Shown one piece after another: positions 17,213-26,547 of a stretch of 64,000 nucleotides of DNA. Both the position numbers and the translations under genes were made by a program. Source of the DNA: Granulosicoccus sp045106475 (GTDB lineage: Bacteria; Pseudomonadota; Gammaproteobacteria; Granulosicoccales; Granulosicoccaceae); the NCBI GenBank assembly GCA_045106475.1, contig JBGCEO010000038.1, positions 1-64,000 of the forward strand, written 5' to 3'. How positions within the stretch are numbered: the first letter of the stretch is position 1; each line of letters starts with the position of its first letter. Below the pieces are notes generated by a model. It ran no database searches. It was not told where the DNA came from and saw nothing but the letters and a program-made list of their open reading frames with translations.

Positions 17213-19222
17213 ATGAGCGCACACGCAGAACACGCAATGGTTGTGTTTACACCAAGCGGTAAGCGGGGAAGCTTTGCCCTGGGCACTACCGTGCTCAAGG
17301 CAGCAAGGGAGCTGGGTGTTGACCTTGATTCAGTCTGTGGTGGACGCGGGCTATGTGGACGTTGTCAGGTGCAGTGCGCAAGTGGGGAATTTCCCAAACA
17401 CAACATCGTTTCTCATCAAGATAACTTAAGTGAGGGCACACGCGTTGAGGCGCGGTATCAACGGATAAATGGCGAGTTTGCTGCAGAGCGCAGACTCGGT
17501 TGCCAGGCTACCATTCAAGGCGATCTGGTCATTGATATCCCTGCCGACAGTCAGGTTCATAAGCAAGTTATACGAAAGGCACTGGATCATGCCAACATAA
17601 AAGTTAATCCCAGTATTCGATTGTATGTTGTCGAGGTGCAGGAGCCCGACATGCATGACCCGTCCGGAGATTTGCGCCGTTTGAAACAAGCCCTGACTAT
17701 CGAGTGGGGATTAACAGATCTTCGTGCCGGACTTGCAGTACTCAGAAACCTTCAAGACACCTTGCGCAAGGGTAAGTGGCAGGTAACAGTGGCTGTACAT
17801 GATTCTGGCGACATTGTGGGTCTCTGGCCAGGATACAAAGAATCCATATACGGACTTGCCATTGACGTGGGTTCGACCACAATCGCCGGTCATCTGTGCG
17901 AGCTTGGCAGCGGTGAAGTACTTGCCAGTAGCGGTGCCATGAACCCGCAAATACGCTTTGGTGAAGACTTGATGAGTCGAGTGTCCTACGTGATGATGAA
18001 TCCGGATGGCGATGTCGCCATGACCGATGTAGTCAGAGTTGCCATTAATGAATTGATCAGCGATGTATGCGATCAAGCCGAAATTGAACACGACGATATT
18101 CTGGAGCTTACCTTTGTTGCAAACCCGGTTATGCATCATCTGCTGCTTGGCATAAACCCCGTTGAACTCGGCGGCGCACCATTCGCACTAACGACAGACG
18201 AAGCCTTGCATCTGGACGCCAGCGAGCTGGATTTGATAGCACACCCGCAGGCAAAGGCCTACTTGCTACCCTGTGTAGCCGGACATGTGGGAGCAGACAC
18301 AGCAGGCGTAGTATTGTCGGAACAACCCCAGGCTCTGAATGAGATAACGCTGCTGGTCGATGTCGGTACCAATGCCGAGATAGTTCTGGGTAATAGTGAG
18401 AGATTGCTGGCCTGCTCCAGCCCAACCGGTCCGGCCTTCGAAGGGGCTCAAATCAGTGGCGGACAACGAGCGGCACCCGGCGCCATTGAACGGGTTCGAA
18501 TAGATAAAGATTCTCTAGAACCCAGATTCAGTGTCATTGGCAGCGAAACCTGGTCCGATGATGCAGATTTCGCTGTACACACGGCCAACATCGGTGTCAC
18601 CGGTATTTGCGGTTCCGGCATTATCGAAGTCGTTGCAGAAATGTTTCTGGCGGGAGTCATTGATCAAGATGGTGTCATCAATGGTGAGTTAGCATCCAGG
18701 AATGCTCGTATTGAGCCTGATGGGCGAACCTTCTCCTACCGACTCTACGATGGCGATGTATCGATCAGAATAACTCAAAATGATGTGCGCCAGATTCAAC
18801 TGGCCAAAGCTGCATTGTATGCAGGCGTGCGCTTGCTCATGGATCGGTTGAACATCGACAAAGTAGATCGGATTCGTCTGGCAGGCGCATTTGGCAGCCA
18901 TATTGATGTCAAGTACGCGATGGTGCTGGGACTGATACCCGACTGCAAGCTAGAGCATGTGGCATCAGCTGGCAATGCTGCCGGCACGGGTGCATTGATG
19001 GCATTGCTCGATAGAGATGCAAGAGTAGAAATCGAGAGTGTAGTGAGGCGAATCGAAAAGGTCGAAACTGCGGTCGAACCCGATTTTCAACGGCATTTTG
19101 TTGAAGCGATGGCTTTTCCACATAAGAGCGCACCCTTTCCAGAACTCGAAGCTGTCGTTGCGATGCCGGATCGGACTTCAGCGACGCTCCCGCGACGACG
19201 CAGATCACGCCGGGCTCGCTAA
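17213..19222 (+). CDS. RamA-like ASKHA corrinoid-activation ferredoxin protein
   Basis: This protein is predicted to re-reduce inactive Co(II) corrinoid to Co(I) using ATP. The 669-residue protein has an N-terminal 2Fe-2S domain with C42-x5-C48-x2-C51 in VCGGRGLCGRC. The ASKHA ATPase/DUF4445 region follows: YGLAIDVGSTTIAGHLCEL, LLVDVGTNAEIVLGN, TGICGSGIIEVVAEM and RIRLAGAFGSHID. An upstream TTG at 17192 is possible; the ATG at 17213 better fits the ferredoxin start. The C-terminus ends in an Arg-rich tail (PRRRRSRRAR). It is 25 bases from the methyltransferase gene, in the same operon. Confidence 0.88.
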   Translation: MSAHAEHAMVVFTPSGKRGSFALGTTVLKAARELGVDLDSVCGGRGLCGRCQVQCASGEFPKHNIVSHQDNLSEGTRVEARYQRINGEFAAERRLGCQATIQGDLVIDIPADSQVHKQVIRKALDHANIKVNPSIRLYVVEVQEPDMHDPSGDLRRLKQALTIEWGLTDLRAGLAVLRNLQDTLRKGKWQVTVAVHDSGDIVGLWPGYKESIYGLAIDVGSTTIAGHLCELGSGEVLASSGAMNPQIRFGEDLMSRVSYVMMNPDGDVAMTDVVRVAINELISDVCDQAEIEHDDILELTFVANPVMHHLLLGINPVELGGAPFALTTDEALHLDASELDLIAHPQAKAYLLPCVAGHVGADTAGVVLSEQPQALNEITLLVDVGTNAEIVLGNSERLLACSSPTGPAFEGAQISGGQRAAPGAIERVRIDKDSLEPRFSVIGSETWSDDADFAVHTANIGVTGICGSGIIEVVAEMFLAGVIDQDGVINGELASRNARIEPDGRTFSYRLYDGDVSIRITQNDVRQIQLAKAALYAGVRLLMDRLNIDKVDRIRLAGAFGSHIDVKYAMVLGLIPDCKLEHVASAGNAAGTGALMALLDRDARVEIESVVRRIEKVETAVEPDFQRHFVEAMAFPHKSAPFPELEAVVAMPDRTSATLPRRRRSRRAR

Positions 19223-19266
19223 CTTCTCTACAGCAATTGTAAATACCACTAGCGGTTCAAGTTAGG

Positions 19267-19289
19267 GGCTGTGCGCAACAGCCTATAAT
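19267..19289 (+). promoter_or_regulatory. Inverted repeat abutting a TATAAT box
   Basis: GGCTGT (19267-19272) pairs with ACAGCC (19278-19283), immediately followed by TATAAT at 19284-19289, about 30 bases before the next start codon. No good -35 box is seen at the right spacing. This could be an operator over a promoter, or the end hairpin of the upstream operon. Confidence 0.4.
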
Positions 19290-19318
19290 ATAGCGTCAGT
19301 TTAGTTGTCTGAATTCAA

Positions 19319-20980
19319 ATGAATCCCGTTTTAGCAGTCGGCGCGGTAATCGATGCAAAGAACCCGGCAGCCTGGGTGTGCCTGTTACTTGCAAGAATCC
19401 AACAATACCCCGCTCTGGATCTGCAGGCAGTGGTGGTGGTTGCACACGCCGATAAACAACATCATCAGCAAACTTCCATGAGTGCTTTCCATAGGCTTGG
19501 ACAGTGGCTCTTGCAGAGCAAGATAGATAAGTCGCTTTTCAATCAAGACCCATGGGAAAGCCAAGACCTACCTGCAGGTATCAACTTGGTTGAACGTACC
19601 GATGCAGCCGTTGCACTATCAAACTGTCAGATCGTTCTTAACCTTTGCCATTCAGACATACCCGAGGATGTTGTCAGCGACCTCACAACATCCATCTGGA
19701 GCGCAGAAATCAGTTCATTGGATACTCGTGTAGAACAAGCATTATTAAGACGAGACCCTCTAAACTGGATTTATCTTTGGTCACAGACAACAGGAAACAA
19801 AGCTAAAGCTAAGCCTGCAAAGCTCATTGCATCTCATGCTCTGCCGACGGAAAGCTATTCGATTACCGATTGGCGCAAATCTGCCTATTTTTGTTTGCCT
19901 TCACTTTTTTCCTCTCGCCTGAATTGGTTAGCGCAATACAGCGATCTACTTGATATCGAACTCGATAATCCAGGCATCTGCTGTGAGCTCATCAAAGAGG
20001 AGCGCGCAGTGAGCGCACAACAAGCTGTTTTAGACATCGAACCAGTCGCATCGAGAAGAGCATTTAATGGCGCTGGATACTTGAAAAGGGTGTTGTCTAT
20101 CTGGGCTCGACAAACGTTAAAAAGACTAGCAGATCGCCTCTGGGTGGATCAATGGCAACTAGCAGCATTTGACCATGGCGAGCAATCAGCAAGCTTGATT
20201 GACGAAATAGGCAGCACCAATATCGAGGATTACTCCGCCCTGCCCTGCCCCAAAAATCTCATAAGGGCTGATCCACATGTACTCGAACAAGCCGGTAACA
20301 CACATATTCTATTCGAAGAAATGGCAACGGGCGGTTCGAAGGCACACATTGCCAGTGCAAAACTCGATGGAACAGGCAAGGCCAGTGATTTCAAAACTGT
20401 TCTGAAAGAGGATTTACACCTGTCCTACCCTTTCCTGTTTTCGCATGAGGGTGTCGCTTACATGATTCCTGAAACGGCTTCTAAAAAAACAGTCACTCTC
20501 TATCGAGCAAATGACTTTCCTCAACATTGGGAGGTTGTTGGTGATTTATTAACCGATATCGATGCAGCAGATTCGACGATTATCCATTTCGAAAATCGCT
20601 GGTGGCTTTTTACCAATAGCCAGTCTCATCGAGTAGTGGATGAGCGCGATGAATTGCTGCTTTATTTTGCTGAAAAGCTCACCGGGCCATGGCAGGCTCA
20701 CCCTCTAAATCCGGTGCTCACGGGTGTCGATCGAGCTCGCATGGCAGGACCATTGATATCCGAAAACGGAATTCTGCATAGACCCAGTCAGTATGGCGCA
20801 GTGCGCTATGGTCGTGGCATCAATCTCAATCGTATTGAGCGCATGGACACCACACACTATCAGGAAACGCCTGTTGCACGAATACTGCCCAAAAAAGACT
20901 CCAAGTGGAGCGGTTGTCATTCAATTACCCGCGCACAAGGATTGACGATCGTGGACAGAGTCTGTCGTCAGAGGCGCTGA
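19319..20980 (+). CDS. Unknown protein with GINT1-N/GH43-like beta-propeller half
   Basis: I do not recognise the N-terminal ~260 residues of this 553-residue protein; they have no signal peptide or membrane segment. The C-terminal half (from about residue 310) shows features of the propeller domain of glucosamine inositolphosphorylceramide transferase-like and GH43-like proteins. These are ADPHVLEQAGNTHILFEEM, SYPFLFSHEGVAYMIPET, TLYRANDFPQHWEVVGDLL and WWLFTNS. Such domains often sit next to formyl- or glycosyltransferases. It lies between the corrinoid activase and the transporter and may be co-transcribed, yet no link to methyl metabolism is evident. Confidence 0.55.
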   Translation: MNPVLAVGAVIDAKNPAAWVCLLLARIQQYPALDLQAVVVVAHADKQHHQQTSMSAFHRLGQWLLQSKIDKSLFNQDPWESQDLPAGINLVERTDAAVALSNCQIVLNLCHSDIPEDVVSDLTTSIWSAEISSLDTRVEQALLRRDPLNWIYLWSQTTGNKAKAKPAKLIASHALPTESYSITDWRKSAYFCLPSLFSSRLNWLAQYSDLLDIELDNPGICCELIKEERAVSAQQAVLDIEPVASRRAFNGAGYLKRVLSIWARQTLKRLADRLWVDQWQLAAFDHGEQSASLIDEIGSTNIEDYSALPCPKNLIRADPHVLEQAGNTHILFEEMATGGSKAHIASAKLDGTGKASDFKTVLKEDLHLSYPFLFSHEGVAYMIPETASKKTVTLYRANDFPQHWEVVGDLLTDIDAADSTIIHFENRWWLFTNSQSHRVVDERDELLLYFAEKLTGPWQAHPLNPVLTGVDRARMAGPLISENGILHRPSQYGAVRYGRGINLNRIERMDTTHYQETPVARILPKKDSKWSGCHSITRAQGLTIVDRVCRQRR

Positions 20981-21002
20981 GCCGGGCTGCGTGACAGATT
21001 CC

Positions 21003-21027
21003 ACAGCACATTGCAAATGTGTGCTGT
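21003..21027. terminator. Hairpin upstream of potD
   Basis: ACAGCACA (21003-21010) pairs perfectly with TGTGCTGT (21020-21027) around a 9-base loop, 22 bases after the preceding stop. There is no T-run, so it may be a processing or attenuation hairpin instead of a terminator. Confidence 0.35.
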
Positions 21028-21147
21028 CAGTCGCTAGTGGCTGGTTCACCAGTACCCATCAATGATATAAAGAGAACACTCCATCATGCCTTGCGGAGCT
21101 GTGTTCGACCCGGGGCCTGGATACTTGTCAAACCTGTGAGAAACATA

Positions 21148-22218
21148 ATGAAGCATACTACCCGCCTCCCAATAAACCGTAGAAAATTTCTGGCAGGCGC
21201 TGCCGCTGTCGGTATTTCATTCAAATTGCCCAAGCAGGCATTTGCAGCTGATGGCAAGGTAAATTTCTACAACTGGGATACCTACATTGGTGAGAACACC
21301 ATTGATGAATTCGAGGACGCATCGGGCATTGAGGTGCAATATGATTTGTTTGCCGACAATGACGAGCTATTCGCCAAGCTGCGTGGAGGTAACCCGGGTT
21401 ACGATGTAATCGTTCCGACCAATGACTATGTTGAGCGTATGTTGATTGCGGATATGTTGATCCCACTTGATCACTCAAAGATCCCCAACATGGCCAATAT
21501 TGACGAGAATTTTCTAAACCCGGCATTCGATCCCGGGCGAAAATTCAGTATGCCCTACATGTGGGGAACTATCGGTGTTGGCTACAGAAAATCTGCGATT
21601 GAAGAGTTACCAAATTCCTGGGCCGACCTGATGTCTTCAGACAAGTACGCCGGTCGAATCGCGTTAATGAGCGAGCCGCAGACGGTCATGCAAATGGCGC
21701 TAAAGGCGATGGGCAAGTCTCTAAACGATTGGTCAGATGAAAACATTGCGGCTGCCGAAAAAATGATTCGTGATCAGAAACCGAATATTGTGGCCTTTGC
21801 CCCTGACAACGGACAAGATTTATTGCTCGCAGGTGAAGTTGATCTGGCTATGGAATGGAATGGCGATATTCTGCAAGCTATGGATGAAGATGATGACATT
21901 GGCTATCTCGTGCCTGAAGAAGGTGGTTTGTTATGGGAAGATACTTTATGCATTCCCAAGGGTGCGCCCAATGTCGACAATGCGCATACGCTAATAAACT
22001 ACTTGCTGGATGCTCAGGTCGGCGCAGATATCGCAGACTTCGTCTACTACGCTACCCCTAATGCCGCTGCTCGCGCACTGATGAGCGAAGAGTACACAGG
22101 CAATGCTGCAATCTTCCCTTCAGATGAGGCAACCGCGAAAAGTGAAGTCTCGATCTACCCGGGACAAGAGGTCACACGCAAGATTGATGAGGCGTGGACA
22201 CGCATCAAAGCAAGCTAA
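21148..22218 (+). CDS. potD: Polyamine-type ABC transporter substrate-binding protein, PotD-like, Tat-exported
   Basis: This is a 356-residue periplasmic binding protein of the spermidine/putrescine family (KVNFYNWDTYIGENTIDEFEDASGIEV at the mature N-terminus, paraphrased as the YNWxxYI motif). The signal peptide has a twin-arginine pattern, INRRKFLAGAAAVG, followed by a hydrophobic stretch and an AFA cleavage region. This suggests folded export by Tat. The open frame starts earlier, but the ATG at 21148 places the signal correctly. potB, potC and potA follow at once. The ligand could be a polyamine or a related amine, given the methyl-transfer and PuuA/PuuB-like neighbours. Confidence 0.88.
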   Translation: MKHTTRLPINRRKFLAGAAAVGISFKLPKQAFAADGKVNFYNWDTYIGENTIDEFEDASGIEVQYDLFADNDELFAKLRGGNPGYDVIVPTNDYVERMLIADMLIPLDHSKIPNMANIDENFLNPAFDPGRKFSMPYMWGTIGVGYRKSAIEELPNSWADLMSSDKYAGRIALMSEPQTVMQMALKAMGKSLNDWSDENIAAAEKMIRDQKPNIVAFAPDNGQDLLLAGEVDLAMEWNGDILQAMDEDDDIGYLVPEEGGLLWEDTLCIPKGAPNVDNAHTLINYLLDAQVGADIADFVYYATPNAAARALMSEEYTGNAAIFPSDEATAKSEVSIYPGQEVTRKIDEAWTRIKAS

Positions 22219-22241
22219 TACCCACTGAGGGGCACTGAGCT

Positions 22242-23162
22242 GTGCAAGATATACGCAATAGAGTCGGCGTTTTCTTTGCCTTCAGTGCCCCAACCTTTAT
22301 ATGGCTGATTTTATTTTTTGTCGTACCGCTAGCCATCATATGGCTCTACAGTTTTGGTGAGAATGTTTCACTTACCAAGATAGAAACCACTTGGACGCTT
22401 GATAACTATCGGCGCATTCTGGAGCCGGAAATACTTAAATTGGTGGGCCGCTCATTCTGGCTTGCGTTTGTTTCCACCGTAGTATGCCTATTGGTAGGCT
22501 TTCCCATGGCATTGGTAATAGCCACAGCATCTGCTCGAGCAAAGCCCTGGCTGCTGTTACTGATCATGTTGCCGTTCTGGACTAACCTCTTGATTCGTAC
22601 TTATGCGCTGCTTAATATTCTGGGCACACGCGGCAGACTCAATGATCTGTTGAGGTGGCTGTATGAGCAAGCAGACAAAGCACTCGATTTCATTGGGTTA
22701 GGTCAGTTGGGCATGCTTGGCGACGGTTTCACACCTTTGAAACTACTCGGCACACAAACAGGTGTTATATACGGCATCGTTTATGTGTCCCTGCCCTTTG
22801 CCATATTGCCTATCTATTCGTCTCTAGAGCGGATGGACAAATCTCTTCTTGAGGCCAGCATGGACCTCGGTGCAGGCCAGTTGCAAACGGCCCGCAACGT
22901 ACTCGTACCGCTTGCACTGCCAGGAATCGTGACTGCCGCCATCATTACCTTTATTCCCGCTTTGGGGCAATTCCTTACACCGGACCTGCTAGGCCGAGGG
23001 CAAGTGGACATGATTGCCAACGTCATAGAACGTCAGTTCAAACGAGCCAATGATTGGCCATTCGGCTCTGCCATATCACTTACGCTACTCTATGCAACTT
23101 TTATTTTACTCGCTATCCGCTCATTCAATGATGCAGCACGTTCACGTAGAGTAGGCAGATAA
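22242..23162 (+). CDS. potB: Polyamine-type ABC transporter permease, PotB-like
   Basis: The 306-residue inner-membrane permease has about six membrane helices. The EAA loop that docks to the ATPase is visible as LLEASMDLGAGQLQTARNVLVPLALPG. The N-terminus (FIWLILFFVVPLAIIWLYSFG) is typical of PotB. It starts with GTG at 22242, 23 bases after potD, and is three bases upstream of potC. Works with PotC and PotA. Confidence 0.92.
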   Translation: MQDIRNRVGVFFAFSAPTFIWLILFFVVPLAIIWLYSFGENVSLTKIETTWTLDNYRRILEPEILKLVGRSFWLAFVSTVVCLLVGFPMALVIATASARAKPWLLLLIMLPFWTNLLIRTYALLNILGTRGRLNDLLRWLYEQADKALDFIGLGQLGMLGDGFTPLKLLGTQTGVIYGIVYVSLPFAILPIYSSLERMDKSLLEASMDLGAGQLQTARNVLVPLALPGIVTAAIITFIPALGQFLTPDLLGRGQVDMIANVIERQFKRANDWPFGSAISLTLLYATFILLAIRSFNDAARSRRVGR

Positions 23163-23165
23163 ACC

Positions 23166-24017
23166 ATGCCGTTATTCAATCGTCGATCTTCCAGTGCAGG
23201 CCCGTTTGACTACAGTCGAAAATGGATACTTCGCGGGGTATTCGCACTTGGTACGCTATTCCTATATGCGCCCATTGTTGTTCTTGTCATCTTTTCATTC
23301 AATGATTCTCGCCGCGGTGGCAATATTGTCTGGAAAGGCTTTACAACTAAATATTACACAAAGGCCTTTGGTAACGACGAGCTAATGCTTGCCTTTGGAA
23401 ACTCGCTGACCATTGCAGTTGCATCCACCTTGGTCAGCGTCATACTCGGCGCTTTAACAGCTGTGGTGCTGTGGCGCTTTCGATTCCCACTCAAGCCACT
23501 CTACGAGGGGTTGGTTTCGTTACCGATAGTCATACCCGAAATATGCATGGGCGTATCCTTGGCCATGTTCTTTTCAGCAATGGGTTGGCTGCAGACTGGT
23601 GATACTCCCTGGCCCTTCAACCTGAGCAACATTATCATTGCCCACATAACATTCTCTTTCCCGTTTGCGGCGATGGTTATCCGTACACGCCTGCAAAGCT
23701 TCAACCGGGAAATGGAAGAAGCAGCCAAAGACCTGGGAGCATCTGAGTTCCAGGTGTTCAAGGATATTCTATTGCCTCATATGAAGCCTGGCTTAATCGC
23801 TGGTGCATTGTTGGCTTTCACTTTGTCGCTCGATGATTTTGTTATCACCTTTTTCACCTCCGGGCCCAATACTGTGACTTTTCCAGTGAAGATCTATTCC
23901 ATGGTCAGATTCTCTGTCACACCGGAGATCAACGCTGCTTCAACTGTTCTCATCCTCATGACTCTGGTATTGACTTTTGTTGCGCTGCGCTACCAACGAA
24001 TAGGTGATGACCGTTGA
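23166..24017 (+). CDS. potC: Polyamine-type ABC transporter permease, PotC-like
   Basis: This is the 283-residue second permease of the transporter. It has an N-terminal helix with FLYAPIVVLVIFSFNDSRRGG, typical of PotC, and an EAA loop EEAAKDLGASEFQVFKDILLP. DDFVITFFTSGPNTVTFPVKIYS near the C-terminus is also characteristic of this subfamily. It is three bases after potB. Confidence 0.92.
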   Translation: MPLFNRRSSSAGPFDYSRKWILRGVFALGTLFLYAPIVVLVIFSFNDSRRGGNIVWKGFTTKYYTKAFGNDELMLAFGNSLTIAVASTLVSVILGALTAVVLWRFRFPLKPLYEGLVSLPIVIPEICMGVSLAMFFSAMGWLQTGDTPWPFNLSNIIIAHITFSFPFAAMVIRTRLQSFNREMEEAAKDLGASEFQVFKDILLPHMKPGLIAGALLAFTLSLDDFVITFFTSGPNTVTFPVKIYSMVRFSVTPEINAASTVLILMTLVLTFVALRYQRIGDDR

Positions 24018-24071
24018 TCAACGCGATAGGCAGGATGCTAATACTAATAAGTTTCCCGGAGCGAACCCGAC

Positions 24072-25187
24072 ATGAGTGACACCATAGTTTCAATTCGTAA
24101 TGTCAGTAAGCGCTTTGGAGCCGTGGACGCACTGAAAAACATTTCGATTGACATTCAGCAAGGCGAAATTTTTGCCTTGCTGGGGCCTTCCGGGTGCGGT
24201 AAATCAACTCTGTTGCGTGTGATTTCAGGCTTTGAATCACCTACTGAAGGCGAGCTATTACTCGACGGCTCTGATATGACCAGGCTACCCCCGAATAAGC
24301 GCCCTATCAATATGGTGTTTCAAAGCTACGCCGTCTTCCCGCATATGAGCGTTGAGCAGAACGTTGCTTATGGATTAAAGATGGAAAAACTCGGCAATGC
24401 CGAGATCAACGAACGTGTTAAAACTGCACTGGAACAAGTCCATCTGCAAGATTTCTCTAAACGTCGCCCAGAGCAACTATCAGGCGGACAACGTCAACGC
24501 GTTGCTTTAGCGCGTGCCTTGGTAAAACGCCCGCGGGTACTGTTACTCGATGAACCCTTATCAGCCCTGGATGCCAAGCTGCGCGATGCAATGCGACTGG
24601 AACTGGTTAAGCTACAAGAAACCGTTGGGGTAACCTTTATTATTGTCACTCATGATCAAGCTGAAGCAATGGCCATGGCCGACAGGATTGCCGTGCTCGA
24701 GGCAGGATGCTTGAGGCAAATCGCTACACCGGCAGACTTGTACGCTGCCCCTATTGATTCATTTGTCGCAGATTTCATCGGTAACATTAATTCATTCGAC
24801 ATCAAATCAGTATCGAGCAACGATTCCCAGTTTCAGTTCGACGCTGAACCTCTGTCTACTGTAAGACTCAATCAACACGATCCAAGGGTTCAACATTTAG
24901 CGGAGCAATCTAGTGTTTCAGCAGTGCTCGCTGTCAGACCAGAACACGTTAGTGTGTCTGAGCAAAAGCCAGACACATCCTTTGTGCAGGTACCCGGAAC
25001 ACTAGGTGATATCGCTTTTCAGGGACAGCATTCCATCGCTGAAATCAGGCTCGACAATGGCACATCCATAAGCGCTATCATCAACAATGATCAAGCAGCA
25101 TCCCTTCCGCCCGCAAGCGAGCAATTGCCAGTTTGGGCATTCTGGGATGCAAACGCCATGCTGCTACTGCCGAAAAAAAATGCATAA
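24072..25187 (+). CDS. potA: Polyamine-type ABC transporter ATP-binding protein, PotA-like
   Basis: This is a 371-residue ABC ATPase with Walker A GPSGCGKST, Q-loop (MVFQSYAVFPH), signature LSGGQRQRVALARAL, Walker B VLLLDEPLSALD and switch His in VTHDQAEAM. A C-terminal regulatory TOBE-like domain follows (VLAVRPEHVSV). It energises PotBC-mediated import. Two bases separate its stop from the next gene's ATG, so the ligase gene is in the same transcript. Confidence 0.93.
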   Translation: MSDTIVSIRNVSKRFGAVDALKNISIDIQQGEIFALLGPSGCGKSTLLRVISGFESPTEGELLLDGSDMTRLPPNKRPINMVFQSYAVFPHMSVEQNVAYGLKMEKLGNAEINERVKTALEQVHLQDFSKRRPEQLSGGQRQRVALARALVKRPRVLLLDEPLSALDAKLRDAMRLELVKLQETVGVTFIIVTHDQAEAMAMADRIAVLEAGCLRQIATPADLYAAPIDSFVADFIGNINSFDIKSVSSNDSQFQFDAEPLSTVRLNQHDPRVQHLAEQSSVSAVLAVRPEHVSVSEQKPDTSFVQVPGTLGDIAFQGQHSIAEIRLDNGTSISAIINNDQAASLPPASEQLPVWAFWDANAMLLLPKKNA

Positions 25188-25189
25188 AT

Positions 25190-26539
25190 ATGAATGCTAA
25201 CGTGGTCAGGCCTGCAGATTCTTCAGCGGATAAACTTGATGTGCTTATAGTCGACTGGCACGGTGGGTTACGTGGCAAACGACTGCCGGCCAGCATGCGA
25301 GATAAGATTCTAGGCGGTGAGGCAAGAATGCCGCTTTCAACACAGGCCATGGATATATGGGGTGACGATCAGGACTCGATAACCAAGCTTGCATTGTCAC
25401 AGGGAGATCCAGACGGCGTTTGCATTCCAGCTTCATCGGGTTTCTACCCGCAACCGTGGAACAGTAGTCACGAGCAAATCATTTGCTCGCTACACACCTT
25501 ATCAGGAGCACCCAGTGAGTTTGATGTTAGAGCTATCCTGCAAAAACAGGTTAACGCTTTGGCACTGGAAGGGCTGCACGCTGTGGTGGCTGTTGAGCTT
25601 GAATTCTACTTACTGGATGGCTCGACAAGAACCACAGGGCAACCTCGTATTCCGGATCAGTTGACCATCGCAGGATCACCAAATGAGCTGCAGCTTTATG
25701 ACATGCGAACCATGGATCGCGTAGAAGAAGTAATTTCACGTATACATAGCTATGCACAGGCATTGGACATTCCCGCGGAGACCACGCTCGCCGAGTTTGG
25801 ACCGGGTCAATTTGAGATCAACCTAAAACATCAAAGTAATCCGGTATTGGCTGCGGATCATGCGGTGCTGTTTAAACAGATCGTTGATAGAGCCGCACAA
25901 AAATCTGGTCTGGTTGCCAGCTTTATGGCAAAGCCCTACACAGAGCATGGTGGTTCAGGTCAGCATGTACATGTGAGCCTGTTGGATGACAAGGGAGCTA
26001 ATATCTTAGACACAGACAGTCGCGATCGGCAGTCAAACCTGCTGTTTGCTGTCGCTGGCTGCATTGAGCATCTAAAGGCATCACAGTTGGTACTTGCACC
26101 ACACGGTAATTCATATCGGCGTTTGCAACCCGAGAATTTTGCTCCGGTTCGTTGTGACTGGGGGTACGATCATCGAGGCGTTGCAGTTAGACTGCCAGAG
26201 ACCCAAGGCGCTGCGGCTCGTTTAGAACATCGTGTGGCTGGCGCTGATGCTAATTCCTATCTGGTGTTAACCATAATCCTGGCAAGCATTCTTGCAGGAT
26301 TGAAAAATGCCAGGCAGCCTGCCATCCAGGCTCTGATGCCAGGTGAGAGTGCCTCGGCAGAATTTCTAACGCACGACTGGTTAACGGCTATTGATCATTT
26401 TGAAGCATCTCCGTGGATAACAGAAACGCTCGGTGAGCATTTTTGTACCGTCTATTCGCGCATTAAACGTCACGAGGCGCAAACCTATAATCGTCAAGTT
26501 AGCGATGTAGATCTCAAGACGTATCTTTCAAGAGTCTGA
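25190..26539 (+). CDS. Glutamine synthetase-family ligase (gamma-glutamyl-amine synthetase-like, PuuA-type)
   Basis: This 449-residue protein is of the glutamine-synthetase fold and would join glutamate to an amine using ATP. Landmarks are VAVELEFYLLDG (metal-binding Glu), ETTLAEFGPGQFEINLKH, GSGQHVHVSLLD and APHGNSYRRLQPENFAPV, ending with a C-terminal RLEHRVAGADANSYL segment. It matches the PuuA/GlnA-like branch rather than classical GlnA. The short N-terminal domain (DWHGGLRGKRLP) and the PuuB-like gene eight bases on support a gamma-glutamyl route for an amine. The exact amine (putrescine, a methylamine or other) is not decided by sequence. Confidence 0.82.
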   Translation: MNANVVRPADSSADKLDVLIVDWHGGLRGKRLPASMRDKILGGEARMPLSTQAMDIWGDDQDSITKLALSQGDPDGVCIPASSGFYPQPWNSSHEQIICSLHTLSGAPSEFDVRAILQKQVNALALEGLHAVVAVELEFYLLDGSTRTTGQPRIPDQLTIAGSPNELQLYDMRTMDRVEEVISRIHSYAQALDIPAETTLAEFGPGQFEINLKHQSNPVLAADHAVLFKQIVDRAAQKSGLVASFMAKPYTEHGGSGQHVHVSLLDDKGANILDTDSRDRQSNLLFAVAGCIEHLKASQLVLAPHGNSYRRLQPENFAPVRCDWGYDHRGVAVRLPETQGAAARLEHRVAGADANSYLVLTIILASILAGLKNARQPAIQALMPGESASAEFLTHDWLTAIDHFEASPWITETLGEHFCTVYSRIKRHEAQTYNRQVSDVDLKTYLSRV

Positions 26540-26547
26540 TCACATTA

